Positions 44,705 through 53,930 of a DNA stretch of 61,967 nt are shown in pieces. Numbering within the stretch: position 1 is the first letter of the stretch; each line of letters starts with the position of its first letter. The translations under genes and the position numbers were made by a program. This DNA is from Pedobacter sp. ASV12 (GTDB lineage Bacteria > Bacteroidota > Bacteroidia > Sphingobacteriales > Sphingobacteriaceae): positions 1 through 61,967 of the forward strand of contig NZ_JAELUC010000013.1 in NCBI RefSeq assembly GCF_016429155.1. Reading direction: 5' to 3'. The notes under the pieces were generated by a model, which was given only the letters and a program-made list of their open reading frames with translations, was not told where the DNA came from and searched no databases.

Positions 44705-46078
44705 TTAAAGATTATCCTGTTTAACTTCCACTGCTTTTTCTATGGGCACTGCATAATTGGCTATGCCATAGTTCTGTTGCTGGCTCTTCACCGGTTCTTT
44801 GATATGCCATTCAAACTCTTCTCTGAAGTGTCTGATGGCACTGGCTACCGGCCAAGCGGCTGCATCGCCTAGTGGACAAATTGTATTTCCTTCTATTTTA
44901 CGTTGTACATCCCATAGCAAATCGATGTCGTCCATCGTACCATGTCCGTACTCAATTTTATGCAAAATTTTCTCTAGCCAACCTGTTCCTTCACGGCAAG
45001 GCGAACATTGTCCGCAGCTTTCGTGATGGTAAAAACGCGAGAAGTTCCACGTGTTCCTTACAATGCACTGGTCTTCGTCGAAAGCGATGAAACCGCCCGA
45101 GCCCAACATTGTTCCAGTGGCAAAGCCACCCTCGGAAAGAGATTCGTAACTCATTGAACGAGGCTCGCCGTTGGCATATTTCAAGGTGAGGTTGGCTGGC
45201 AGAATGGGCACCGACGAACCACCGGCTACCGTAGCTTTTAGTCTTTTGCCATTGGCAATACCGCCACAGTACTCGTCAGAATAGATAAATTCTTCAACCG
45301 GCAAGCCCAATTCGATTTCGTAAACACCCGGTTTAACCAAGTTGCCCGAAGCCGAAATCAGTTTGGTACCTGTACTGCGACCGATACCGATTTTGGCATA
45401 CTCATCGCCACCATCGTTGATGATTGGCACTACAGCCGCAATCGATTCAACATTGTTTACTACCGTAGGACAGCCATATAAACCTGCAATAGCCGGAAAA
45501 GGTGGCTTGATACGGGGATTTCCACGCTTGCCTTCCAACGATTCCAATAAAGCGGTTTCTTCACCACAAATGTAGGCACCGCCACCTGGCTGTACGTACA
45601 ATTCGAGGCTATAGTCTGTTCCCAATATTTTTTGGCCCAACAATCCGGCAGCTTTGGCTTCGGCAATCGCTTTTTCCAAAATGCGGATCTGAGGCATCAT
45701 CTCGCCGCGCACATAAATGTAGGAAGTGTTTGCACCCAAGGCATAGCTTGCTACAATCATCCCCTCGATTAAGGCATGCGGAATATAAGTCATGAGATAC
45801 CTGTCTTTGAAAGTTCCAGGTTCAGATTCATCGGCATTGCATACCAAATAACGCGGAACACCTTCTGGCTTGGCCAAAAAGCTCCATTTCATCCCGGTAG
45901 GGAAACCCGCACCGCCCCTGCCACGCAAGCCCGATTTTTTCACCTCTTCCACTACCTCGTCGGGGGTCAGCGTTTTCAATGCTTTTTCAACGGCTCGGTA
46001 ACCGCCTTTTTGGCGATAAACCTCTAGCGTGTTAATGCCAGGTACATTGATATGTTCTAATAATAGTTTACGTGCCAT
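44705..46078 (-). CDS. nuoF: NADH-quinone oxidoreductase subunit F
   Basis: 457 residues. GLRGRGGAGFPTGMKW is the NADH-binding glycine motif, GGGAYICGEETALLESLEGK binds FMN, and ESCGQCSPCREGTGW binds the 4Fe-4S cluster N3 with a later Cys in TICPLGDAAAW. It is the NADH-oxidising subunit. A heptad repeat block fills the 74-bp gap between it and nuoE. Confidence 0.97.
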   Translation of the reverse strand: MARKLLLEHINVPGINTLEVYRQKGGYRAVEKALKTLTPDEVVEEVKKSGLRGRGGAGFPTGMKWSFLAKPEGVPRYLVCNADESEPGTFKDRYLMTYIPHALIEGMIVASYALGANTSYIYVRGEMMPQIRILEKAIAEAKAAGLLGQKILGTDYSLELYVQPGGGAYICGEETALLESLEGKRGNPRIKPPFPAIAGLYGCPTVVNNVESIAAVVPIINDGGDEYAKIGIGRSTGTKLISASGNLVKPGVYEIELGLPVEEFIYSDEYCGGIANGKRLKATVAGGSSVPILPANLTLKYANGEPRSMSYESLSEGGFATGTMLGSGGFIAFDEDQCIVRNTWNFSRFYHHESCGQCSPCREGTGWLEKILHKIEYGHGTMDDIDLLWDVQRKIEGNTICPLGDAAAWPVASAIRHFREEFEWHIKEPVKSQQQNYGIANYAVPIEKAVEVKQDNL

Positions 46079-46086
46079 TTGCTATA

Positions 46087-46163
46087 GATATGAGATGTGA
46101 GATATGAGATAAAAGCCAAAATGCTCCGTTCTCAAGCCTCAAATCTAAGGTCTCAAATCTTAT
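46087..46163. repeat. Heptanucleotide tandem repeat, block D (11 units)
   Basis: Eleven 7-bp registers. gatatga, gatgtga, gatatga and gataaaa come at one end and ttctcaa, gcctcaa, atctaag and gtctcaa at the other. The two halves are roughly reverse complementary, so the block can fold. The nuoE stop codon is inside it. Confidence 0.8.
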
Positions 46164-46668
46164 TTTTTAAATCGTCTATCAATTGATCAACCGACTGTTC
46201 GGTCAGGTTCTCATAAAAAGTATACTCAGGACCAATTTGCAACACCGGTCCAAAGCCACAGGCGGCCAAACACTCTACGCCTCTCCAGCTAAACAAGCCG
46301 TCTTCGGTTACTTGGCCTTCCTTAACGCCCAACTTCTGTTCAATGTGGTCCATAATTTTTTCGGCACCCACCAGGCAGCAAGGGCCGGTACGGCAAACCT
46401 CCAATACATATTTTCCTTTAGGCTCCAAGAAGTACATGGTATAGAAAGATGCTACTTCATACACTTCGATGGGCTGAATCTGTAAATATTCGGCCACTTT
46501 ATCCATCGCAGGAACGCTGGTCCAGCCAAACTCGGCCTGTACCAAATGTAAAATAGGCAAGAGTGCCGATTTCTGTCTTCCGGCAGGATAACGATTTACG
46601 ATCTCGTCGAATTGGCTGATCAATGCCGACGAAAACTCTACAGGTTGTTGTTCTTCTACTCTAAGCAT
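46153..46668 (-). CDS. nuoE: NADH-quinone oxidoreductase subunit E
   Basis: 171 residues, thioredoxin-like [2Fe-2S] subunit. The cluster ligands are in CRTGPC (Cys-x4-Cys) and CLAAC (Cys-x3-Cys). It pairs with NuoF. The last codons and TGA stop lie inside repeat block D. The start overlaps the nuoD stop by 8 bp. Confidence 0.96.
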   Translation of the reverse strand: MLRVEEQQPVEFSSALISQFDEIVNRYPAGRQKSALLPILHLVQAEFGWTSVPAMDKVAEYLQIQPIEVYEVASFYTMYFLEPKGKYVLEVCRTGPCCLVGAEKIMDHIEQKLGVKEGQVTEDGLFSWRGVECLAACGFGPVLQIGPEYTFYENLTEQSVDQLIDDLKNKI

Positions 46669-47875
46669 CTAATTCTCCTGCAATAATGTTCATGCTACTC
46701 ATGTTGATGATGGCATCTGACAACAACATGCCTTCGCTCATTTTGGCAAACATAGAATAATTAATAAAACTTGGTCTTCTGAAGTGCAAGCGATAAGGCG
46801 TACGGCCACCATCGTTAATCAAATAGAAGCCCAGCTCGCCGTTACCGCCTTCTACGGCATGGTAAACTTCTGCTTTTGGCGCATCGATTTCGCCCATCAC
46901 AATCTTAAAGTGATAGATCAATGCTTCCATATTGTTGTATACTTCTTCCTTTCCTGGCAGATAGAACTCCGGAACGTCGGCATGGAAAATGCCTTTGGGC
47001 TCCGATTTTATTTTCTCCATCGCTTGCTCGATGATGCGTACGCTTTGCCACATCTCCTCGTTGCGCACCAGGTAACGGTCATAAATATCGCCACTGGTAC
47101 CTACCGGAATTTCGAAGTCGAAGTCCTGGTACGATGCATAAGGCTCGCTGGTACGTACGTCGTAATCAACGCCGGTAGCACGCAGCAATGGGCCCGTCCA
47201 GCCGTAGCTCAGCGCATTTTCCTGCGTTACTTCAGCAACGCCGGCAGTACGGTCTATGAAAATACGATTACGGTTCAACAAGCTTTCAAACTCTTTCAGC
47301 GCTTTAGGGAATTCTTTTAAGAATTTATTGATCTTGGCAAAGGCAATATCATTAAAATCTCTTTCCAAGCCGCCGATACGACCAATATTAGTGGTTAGGC
47401 GTGCGCCACAGACCTCTTCGTAGATTTCGTAAATATGCTCCCTGAACTGGAAAAGATAAAGGAAAGTAGTGGTTGCTCCGGTATCTTGTGCAATAATGGT
47501 ATTGCAAATGATATGATCGGCAATCCTCGAAAGCTCCATGATGATGACACGCAGGTAATCCACGCGTTTCGGGATCTGGATATTCAATAGTTTCTCTACC
47601 GTCATGTGCCAACCCATATTGTTAATGGGCGACGAGCAGTAGTTTAAACGATCGGTTAAGGGCGTTATCTGATAAAAAGGCCTATGTTCGGCAATCTTTT
47701 CGAATGCACGATGGATATAGCCAATGGTAGAAACACCACTGACGATACGCTCGCCATCCAGCTGCAAAACATTCTGGAAAACGCCGTGCGTAGCCGGGTG
47801 GGTTGGCCCCAGGTTAAGGGTTACCAATTCACTCTGCGGATCGTTGTCTGTATATACTGGTTGATTGTGATTCAT
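46661..47875 (-). CDS. nuoD: NADH-quinone oxidoreductase subunit D
   Basis: 404 residues from the ATG at 47873-47875, 4 bp after the nuoC stop; a start 36 bp upstream would overlap nuoC. LGPTHPATHG, GYIHRAFEKIAEHR and the C-terminal SMNIIAGELD are the 49-kDa subunit motifs, with quinone-site His and Tyr. NuoC and NuoD are separate genes here, not fused as in E. coli. Confidence 0.97.
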   Translation of the reverse strand: MNHNQPVYTDNDPQSELVTLNLGPTHPATHGVFQNVLQLDGERIVSGVSTIGYIHRAFEKIAEHRPFYQITPLTDRLNYCSSPINNMGWHMTVEKLLNIQIPKRVDYLRVIIMELSRIADHIICNTIIAQDTGATTTFLYLFQFREHIYEIYEEVCGARLTTNIGRIGGLERDFNDIAFAKINKFLKEFPKALKEFESLLNRNRIFIDRTAGVAEVTQENALSYGWTGPLLRATGVDYDVRTSEPYASYQDFDFEIPVGTSGDIYDRYLVRNEEMWQSVRIIEQAMEKIKSEPKGIFHADVPEFYLPGKEEVYNNMEALIYHFKIVMGEIDAPKAEVYHAVEGGNGELGFYLINDGGRTPYRLHFRRPSFINYSMFAKMSEGMLLSDAIINMSSMNIIAGELDA

Positions 47876-47879
47876 GGAT

Positions 47880-48380
47880 TTATCTACCAAAATATTCGTC
47901 TTTTTTATCAACTCTGTTCGGATCTTCCAATGGATATTGCTTCAGCATCGGGTGTACGCCCAAATCGTCCATATTCAGGATCCTCCTCAAGTCGGGATGG
48001 CCTTCGAATTTTACGCCAAAGAAATCGTAGGTTTCGCGTTCCATCCAATTGGCCGCATTCCAAAGCGTACTCGCCGTTGGAATGGTTGGCTCGTTTTCGT
48101 GGATGAAAACCTTTAGCCTCACCCTAATTCCTCTTACCATGCTGTGCAAGTGATAAACTACCGCAATATGGTTTTTCTCAGGGTAATGAACCGCAGTAAT
48201 ATCAGTTAAGAAGTTGAAATCGATTTTGCCGTTTTCTTTCAGGAAAGAAAGCACAGCAATCACCTTGTCTTTGGTGGTCGAAAAGGTTAACAGTCCGTAA
48301 GGCTCTGTTACATCGAAAAGTTGCTCGCCAAATCTTTCGCCAAGCAATTCGATAATTTCTGTATTGGTTGCTTTGGCCAT
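47880..48380 (-). CDS. nuoC: NADH-quinone oxidoreductase subunit C
   Basis: 166 residues. The 30-kDa signature is near the C-terminus: ERETYDFFGVKFEGHPDLRR is seen as two adjacent parts, followed by DPNRVDKKDEY. It is a peripheral-arm scaffold subunit. It overlaps the nuoB stop by 1 bp. Confidence 0.96.
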   Translation of the reverse strand: MAKATNTEIIELLGERFGEQLFDVTEPYGLLTFSTTKDKVIAVLSFLKENGKIDFNFLTDITAVHYPEKNHIAVVYHLHSMVRGIRVRLKVFIHENEPTIPTASTLWNAANWMERETYDFFGVKFEGHPDLRRILNMDDLGVHPMLKQYPLEDPNRVDKKDEYFGR

Positions 48381-48922
48381 TATTCTATTCCGTAAGAAGC
48401 TAACATTTTTTTGTATTGCTCAGAATGCCTCCTTCTGCCCGATTCGTTCTTCACCAGCTCCTGAATTTTGTTGAAGCCGTCTAAAATAGCCTCCGGACGA
48501 GGCGGACAGCCCGGCACATACACATCAACAGGAATAATCTCGTCAATGCCTTGCAGCACCGAATAAGTATCGAAAATACCGCCGCTAGAAGCGCAGGCAC
48601 CCACTGCCATTACCCAACGAGGCTCGGCCATCTGCAGGTAAACCTGCTTCAATACCGGACCCATTTTCTTGGCTATGGTACCCATTACCATCAGCAAATC
48701 GGCCTGACGAGGCGAAAAGCTTAAACGTTCGGCGCCAAAACGCCCAAAATCGTAATGAGAACCCATGGTAGCCATGAACTCGATGCCGCAGCATGAGGTG
48801 GCAAATGGCAATGGCCATAAGGAATGCGAACGAGCCAAACCAATGACCTTATCTAAAGAGGTGGCAAAAAAACCAGATCCTTCGATACCTGGAGGCGCAT
48901 CTACTATGTTGATTTCACTCAT
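48380..48922 (-). CDS. nuoB: NADH-quinone oxidoreductase subunit B
   Basis: 180 residues from the ATG at 48920-48922 (MSEINIVDAPPG); the open extension upstream is not family-like. The N2 cluster ligands are the tandem cysteines of ATSCCGIEFMA, the Cys of VGACASSGG and the Cys of VPGCPPRPE. It donates electrons to quinone. A 171-bp gap with heptad repeats separates it from nuoA. Confidence 0.97.
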   Translation of the reverse strand: MSEINIVDAPPGIEGSGFFATSLDKVIGLARSHSLWPLPFATSCCGIEFMATMGSHYDFGRFGAERLSFSPRQADLLMVMGTIAKKMGPVLKQVYLQMAEPRWVMAVGACASSGGIFDTYSVLQGIDEIIPVDVYVPGCPPRPEAILDGFNKIQELVKNESGRRRHSEQYKKMLASYGIE

Positions 48923-48999
48923 GTTTTTAAACAAAAAATGCTCATTCAAATAAAGAATGAGCAACAAATTTACAATATTTTAAAAGCAATTAGCCTAAG

Positions 49000-49097
49000 C
49001 TATTAGCATTTAGAACCGTTCTAAATAAATGAGTTTTTAGTCAGCAGTTTTTAGTTATCAGTTGTTAACTGAGAGCTGTAAACTGCTAATTGATTAA
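49000..49097. repeat. Heptanucleotide tandem repeat, block E (14 units)
   Basis: Units in unbroken 7-bp register include ctattag, catttag, ttttagt, cagcagt, ttttagt, tatcagt, tgttaac, tgtaaac and tgctaat. The half at 49043-49087 also folds: AGCAGTTT pairs with AAACTGCT and TCAGTT with AACTGA. The nuoA stop lies in the last unit. Confidence 0.82.
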
Positions 49098-49465
49098 GCC
49101 CAATCCAAGGCTTTTTTCTTGATGATATAAATGAAACCCAATAGCAAGGTGCCCATGAAGATGAACATTTCGATGAGGCCGTTCCAGCCAAGCTCCTTAA
49201 AATTAACTGCCCATGGGTACATAAAAATTACCTCTACGTCGAACAGCACAAAAAGTATGGCTACTAGGAAATATTTGATAGAAAACGGCTGACGCGCATT
49301 GCCGATTACTTTGATACCGGCTTCAAATGTAGAAAGCTTGTCTTTGGTTTTACGTCGAGGGCCTAAAATGTGCGTTACAAACAATGTACCCACTACAAAA
49401 CCCAAGGCTACGATAACCTGAAAAATAATAGGCAGAAAATCCTGTGCTGTACTTTGCGTTTCCAT
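49094..49465 (-). CDS. nuoA: NADH-quinone oxidoreductase subunit A
   Basis: 123 residues, three membrane helices. The loop TFEAGIKVIGNARQPFSIKYF carries the conserved acidic/Cys-position region (Ala in place of Cys), and LFDVEVIFMYPWAV is the family signature. It is the first gene of the 14-gene operon, directly behind a consensus promoter. Confidence 0.97.
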   Translation of the reverse strand: METQSTAQDFLPIIFQVIVALGFVVGTLFVTHILGPRRKTKDKLSTFEAGIKVIGNARQPFSIKYFLVAILFVLFDVEVIFMYPWAVNFKELGWNGLIEMFIFMGTLLLGFIYIIKKKALDWA

Positions 49466-49480
49466 ATCAATAATTTAAGG

Positions 49481-49511
49481 CAAAATTAAAATAAAAAGGC
49501 AGGATTACAAA
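49481..49511 (-). promoter_or_regulatory. nuo operon promoter
   Basis: Minus strand TTTG (49508-49511), 19-nt spacer, TAATTTTG (49481-49488): a full match to the Bacteroidota consensus. It predicts a leader of only about 10 nt. The -33 box lies in the loop of the terminator of the preceding gene. Confidence 0.75.
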
Positions 49512-49521
49512 CCCTGCCTTT
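49493..49521 (-). terminator. Terminator of the TPR gene
   Basis: A 9-bp perfect stem (49495-49503 with 49513-49521) with a 9-nt loop, followed in the minus direction by TTTTTAT. It overlaps the nuo promoter. Confidence 0.85.
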
Positions 49522-49544
49522 CGTTTATCTATTCAGAAAGAAAC

Positions 49545-51278
49545 TTATTTCTTAATTGGAGCCTTCTTAGCCGGCGCAGGAGGCGCTGTCAATGACTTCA
49601 AGCTCTCTGTAGCATAGGCATTCTGAGGATCGATAGCTAAAGTCTTATTGAAATATTCTTTAGACTTTTCTTTATCCGAGCCAGAATAAAATGCACCTAA
49701 CCAATTATAAGCTTCTACAAGACCTTTCATGTTGGTCGATGAAGTTGCCTTCTCCGGTTTTGTTACAGTTACCAATTGAATGTACTTTTCGTAGAAAGGA
49801 ACCGCTAAACCAGTAGGGGTTTCGGCATTATCCATCAATTTATTGATACGGGCTTTGTACAACCAACCAATTTCTGTTTCAGGGGCTACACTTAGCATTC
49901 TTGAAAACGCGGTATCAGCCTCCACTAACATTTTCTTATCTGGATTTTTCTTTTCGCTATTAGCGATAGCATATGCAAAATAATCAGCACTACCTAACCA
50001 ATAGTTATTCATTGCCATTGATGGATTTTTAGAATTCAAGCTAATTACTTTTCTATATACATCCGCTGCTTGTTGATATTTTCTGCCTTCGAACAGTTTT
50101 TTGCCTACAGCCGCCAATTCCTCAACTTTTGTCGAATCAAGCTTAACAGCTTTTTCAATATTTAATACAGCCAAGCTGTCGTTTCCTGTTGCAGCATAAG
50201 CTTTCCCCAAATAAAGGTAGTCATCACCCAAGATACGCGACTCGTCTTGCTTGCGTGCAAACAATTCGTTCATATATTTTAAGCCTTGCTCATAGTTTTT
50301 ATTTTCTATCGCCGAATAGCCACGCATACGGATTACCACAAACTCTTTTGGATTATTTGCCTCTGCATTCAACGTAGCTACTTCTTTTTCCAAAGTAACG
50401 AAGTCGCCGGCATACACCAAGAACTGTGCATAACGCAAACGAGATTCAAAAGATTTATCGGTCAAATCCAAGTACTTTCTCATGTTAGCTAGTGCTTCTG
50501 CTCTTTTTGCCTCTGCATTTTTCACATCGGCACGTGACCATTGCATTTCATTTTCGGCCAACTCACGGTAGGCTGGTCCGTAGTTAGGATCGCTTTCCGT
50601 TGCTTTTTTCAATTCGGTTTCTGCCTCAGGAAAGGCGAAAGCCATTTTATACATCCTGCCGATCTGTACGTGTGCACGGTTCAGGTTTGGATTAATATCT
50701 AAAGCCCTGAGGTACATCGGATAAGCCTCTGTGTTTTTAGTCTGCATGGCATAAAAATCGCCCAAAGCCAAAAAGGTTTCGGCATCTTTATCTTTCGCAT
50801 CTAGTTCTTCTGCTTTTTGCAGGTTAGGCAAAGCGGCTGCATAATCAGGTTTTGCCTGATCGGTATAAGCCCTGCCGATTGCCAAATAGGTTTGGTAATC
50901 TTTAGTGCCCAGCTGCAAAGCTTTGTCGAAATTTGTTTTTGCTGACGTTGGGTTGCCCGATTTCAAATCGGCATGTCCCAAACCTACATAGTTTAGGGCG
51001 TATTTTGCATCGGCAGCGATACCTTTTGTAAACACTGCTCTAGCCGAATCGATATCGTCTGTCCGTAAATATACTTCACCAAGGTTAAAAAAGTTTTCGC
51101 CCTTTGTTCCTTGGGTGTTTACTAATGTCTTAAGCATCGCGCCCGCCTTTTGGTACTGTTCTGCATCCATGGCCTTCTTCGCATCGGCTAAACTCTGAGC
51201 AAATGAGGCAGTACCACCCATCATTACCAAACCTAAACTTAAGGTTATTGCTTTCTTGATCATTTTCATTGTCATCAT
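49545..51278 (-). CDS. Exported tetratricopeptide-repeat protein
   Basis: 577 residues with a signal peptide (ends ASFAQ near 28). At least ten TPR units follow, for example NFFNLGEVYLRTDDIDSARAVFTKGI and NYWLGSADYFAYAIANSEKK. The end is a short Ala/Pro/Lys tail (APPAPAKKAPIKK). It is probably a periplasmic scaffold. It lies downstream of the PstS-like lipoprotein and TonB/Exb genes on the same strand, so a role with the energised outer-membrane system is inferred. The partner is unknown. It has its own terminator. Confidence 0.86.
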   Translation of the reverse strand: MMTMKMIKKAITLSLGLVMMGGTASFAQSLADAKKAMDAEQYQKAGAMLKTLVNTQGTKGENFFNLGEVYLRTDDIDSARAVFTKGIAADAKYALNYVGLGHADLKSGNPTSAKTNFDKALQLGTKDYQTYLAIGRAYTDQAKPDYAAALPNLQKAEELDAKDKDAETFLALGDFYAMQTKNTEAYPMYLRALDINPNLNRAHVQIGRMYKMAFAFPEAETELKKATESDPNYGPAYRELAENEMQWSRADVKNAEAKRAEALANMRKYLDLTDKSFESRLRYAQFLVYAGDFVTLEKEVATLNAEANNPKEFVVIRMRGYSAIENKNYEQGLKYMNELFARKQDESRILGDDYLYLGKAYAATGNDSLAVLNIEKAVKLDSTKVEELAAVGKKLFEGRKYQQAADVYRKVISLNSKNPSMAMNNYWLGSADYFAYAIANSEKKNPDKKMLVEADTAFSRMLSVAPETEIGWLYKARINKLMDNAETPTGLAVPFYEKYIQLVTVTKPEKATSSTNMKGLVEAYNWLGAFYSGSDKEKSKEYFNKTLAIDPQNAYATESLKSLTAPPAPAKKAPIKK

Positions 51279-51362
51279 TTGTTTTAAACTGAAATAAAAT
51301 TTTCCTATGCCTTTATCTGGTTCTGCATTAAGAATATTATTTCCTTAGTTGAATATTAAAAT

Positions 51363-52274
51363 TTAGTTCGTGTTCTTTATGTTTAATTCTCTCGGTGCTA
51401 ATTTATGAGGACCTAGTCCTGATTTGAGTACAATTAACTGTCCACGTTGACTAGTTAACCAATTTGCAAATCCTGTGCCTAAACCATCACTGTACTCGGC
51501 ATTAATGATGTAAACATTCCTTAAAAAAGGATATTTTGCGTTGATCAGGTTCTCCTGGATAGGTTTATAATACGAGTCGCTCCCCTTTTTTCCAAGCAAA
51601 TTCTTCACGCCCATCATTTTAACTTGTGGCAAATATGCCAAAATATCTTTATTGTTCTCCAACAACCAATTCACGCCCACTACGCCAATGTAATCCTTGT
51701 GCTCGGCAATATACTTAATCACATCATTGTTCGACTGTAGGGTATATACGCCACTTTTGGGCAGTTCCTTAACCTTTGCCGAGTCGATAAAGTACCTGAT
51801 CGTGCTGGAGTTGGCGTTATCAAACACCAGTTTTTTTCCTGATGTTGAAGTGCCCTTCATGATATCGAACACTTCGGCTGCGGTAATGTTCGTATCTATA
51901 TTGGCGACATTCGTAATCAGGGCAATGCCATCAATTGCAAATCGGTCTGTATACACCGGAACCTGTCTTTGCTTGTAATAGTATTCTTCTTCTGGTTTAA
52001 GCATCCTCGACAAAACGATCATCTTTGTTTTGCCGTTCAGAAAATCAGGAAGGATCTGGTTCTCATTGCCCAAGGTAGTCGTCACAGTGGCATTCGGATA
52101 ATCGCTTTTGAACACAAGAATCTGGTCGTCCAAAATTCTGGCAAAAGATGCATCAACCAGCAGCTTGGTGGTACCCGAAGTCCTGGTTTCCTTAACCGCG
52201 TCCTTTTTGTCCTTTCTGCGGCATGCGCCGAACAAAAGCACCAAAAGCACCAAGATCAAACTTATTCTTTTCAT
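51363..52274 (-). CDS. PstS-like substrate-binding lipoprotein
   Basis: 303 residues. Lipobox LLFGAC puts the lipidated Cys at 18. The body is a type 2 periplasmic binding fold with FDNANSSTIRYFID and IGVVGVNWLL motifs, like phosphate-binding PstS. No ABC permease genes are adjacent, so it may not serve transport directly. Homologues placed behind exb/tonB genes are common in the phylum. It starts immediately after the small membrane protein gene (no gap). Confidence 0.8.
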   Translation of the reverse strand: MKRISLILVLLVLLFGACRRKDKKDAVKETRTSGTTKLLVDASFARILDDQILVFKSDYPNATVTTTLGNENQILPDFLNGKTKMIVLSRMLKPEEEYYYKQRQVPVYTDRFAIDGIALITNVANIDTNITAAEVFDIMKGTSTSGKKLVFDNANSSTIRYFIDSAKVKELPKSGVYTLQSNNDVIKYIAEHKDYIGVVGVNWLLENNKDILAYLPQVKMMGVKNLLGKKGSDSYYKPIQENLINAKYPFLRNVYIINAEYSDGLGTGFANWLTSQRGQLIVLKSGLGPHKLAPRELNIKNTN

Positions 52275-52514
52275 TTATACGGACTCTTTTTTATTGATTA
52301 AGCGGCTAAACCTGATGGCTGCATAAACAATCAAAACCACCCCAAAGGCGATCCGGTATTTTTGCGGAAACCTTTCCGGATCCAGGTTAATTAAATCGCC
52401 GAAAAAAATAACGACGATGCCTATACCCAAATAGATGAGCATCATGGTAAGCCCTAAAATAAACAGAAATCGCTGCTGAGGCGATTTCTGTTTAAAGTAA
52501 TTCAGATTAAACAT
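52275..52514 (-). CDS. Small two-span membrane protein
   Basis: 79 residues with two membrane helices (about 16-38 and 53-68), the loop between them containing NLDPERFPQKYR. I do not recognise a named family. It starts 6 bp after tonB and abuts the PstS-like gene, so it belongs to the exb/tonB operon. Its tight placement argues that it is a real gene. Confidence 0.72.
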   Translation of the reverse strand: MFNLNYFKQKSPQQRFLFILGLTMMLIYLGIGIVVIFFGDLINLDPERFPQKYRIAFGVVLIVYAAIRFSRLINKKESV

Positions 52515-52520
52515 GTATGC

Positions 52521-53342
52521 TTATTGTTGTAAGCTAAATTTAATAGGAATGTTGTATTTTACACGCACTGGTTTACCGTTTTGCATACCTGGGTTCCAGC
52601 GTTTAGCCAGTCTTAATACCCTCAATGCTTCTTCATCGGTTCCGTAGCCTAATTTACGATCGATTTTAAGATCGGTTAATGAGCCGTCTTTCTCTACTGT
52701 AAATGAAACGAACACGTTACCTTGAATATTGTTCTCTGCTGCCATTGGCGGATATTTGATATTCGCGCCCAAGAAAGCATAGAACTTTTCGATACCGCCT
52801 GGATAGGTTGGCGGGTTCTCCATACTCACGAAGTTATAAACCGTGTTATCCTCTACCACTACCGCTTGTTTCGGACCTTCGCCTGCTGGTGCAATCTGAA
52901 CGATTTCCGCAGTTGGATCTCCTTCGATTGTTTTTTGTCCAGGATCGGCTTTTTTCAAGTCTTCCAGTTTTGGTGGCTCCTCGTCTTTTACCTCGTTATC
53001 GGGTTTTACGATCGGAGGAGGGAATTTCACCTGATCTTGTTTCGGTGGAGGAGGCTCTACCGGTGGAGGTGTTTTCACTTCCGGATCGATCGGCGGCGGT
53101 GGCTGCACAATTACCTCTACCGCTTTTTCGGGAGGAGGTTCTGGCGCAAGGCCTTTGATTAAAGCGTAAATTCTTGGCCCCAAAAACAGCAATATGAATA
53201 CTGTTGAGGCAATCAATAATGATTTGGTTGTATTCCAAGAATTTGTTTGGCGAAGCTCATAAGCTCCGTAAGCTTTATTCTTTTTGGCAAATACAATCTC
53301 AAGCCATTCTTTGTCAAATAAATCTATTTTTTTTCCAAACAT
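52521..53342 (-). CDS. Energy transducer TonB
   Basis: 273 residues. One membrane helix lies near 42-62, after the N-terminal EIVFAKKNKAYGAYELR segment typical of Bacteroidota TonB. A Pro/Glu/Lys-rich periplasmic spacer (about 70-150) precedes a C-terminal TonB domain: NVFVSFTVEKDGSLTDLKI and ALRVLRLAKRWNPGMQNGKPVRV. It passes proton-motive force to outer-membrane receptors such as SusC-type transporters. It follows the two exbD genes. Confidence 0.93.
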   Translation of the reverse strand: MFGKKIDLFDKEWLEIVFAKKNKAYGAYELRQTNSWNTTKSLLIASTVFILLFLGPRIYALIKGLAPEPPPEKAVEVIVQPPPPIDPEVKTPPPVEPPPPKQDQVKFPPPIVKPDNEVKDEEPPKLEDLKKADPGQKTIEGDPTAEIVQIAPAGEGPKQAVVVEDNTVYNFVSMENPPTYPGGIEKFYAFLGANIKYPPMAAENNIQGNVFVSFTVEKDGSLTDLKIDRKLGYGTDEEALRVLRLAKRWNPGMQNGKPVRVKYNIPIKFSLQQ

Positions 53343-53375
53343 TGTTCAAGTATTTTTATTATTCGCTAATTCTCG

Positions 53376-53921
53376 TTAAAGGATGCCCTTTGCTTTCATG
53401 AAAGCTATTTCAGCTTCAAGCAAGTGCTTAGGGTCGTCATCAATTGCCGGAGCACTGATGTTGGTTTTGGTTACATTGATTTCATCCATAATGTCTACAA
53501 AGTTTTTGTAGTTGGCACCCGAAGTCGGTTTTACCAAAATGATGATATCTCTGCCTGTCTTATCCTTTACTTCTTTTTTGTTTTTTAATAAAGATGCCCT
53601 GATGTCTGAAAATCCTTCGATAGTTGGCGCCGTGCTACCAGCTTTTCCCATATACCAAGCAATCCTATCGTTCTTTCCTAGAAGAATTGTCATGGTCTGA
53701 GATTCTCTCACCTCTAATCTATTTTCATCTTTCGCATCCTTATCTGGTTTTGCAATATCCATTGCAAGTGGCTTTGATAGCGAAGTGGTCAACATAAAGA
53801 AGGTAATCAATAAGAAAGCCAGATCCACCATCGCTGTCAAGTCAACCTTGGTCGATTGTTTCTTGCTTCTTACTTTGCCACCTTTTTTGCCACCCCCGCC
53901 GGAGGTATCTAATTCTGCCAT
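53376..53921 (-). CDS. Biopolymer transport protein ExbD (second copy)
   Basis: 181 residues. A basic N-terminus (KKGGKVRSKKQSTKVDLTAM) is followed by the single helix VDLAFLLITFFMLTTSL with the proton-accepting Asp and a periplasmic domain. It resembles the isolated ExbD at 61119 more than its neighbour. It is the third gene of the exbB-exbD-exbD-tonB operon. Confidence 0.93.
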   Translation of the reverse strand: MAELDTSGGGGKKGGKVRSKKQSTKVDLTAMVDLAFLLITFFMLTTSLSKPLAMDIAKPDKDAKDENRLEVRESQTMTILLGKNDRIAWYMGKAGSTAPTIEGFSDIRASLLKNKKEVKDKTGRDIIILVKPTSGANYKNFVDIMDEINVTKTNISAPAIDDDPKHLLEAEIAFMKAKGIL

Positions 53922-53930
53922 AGCTCTTTT

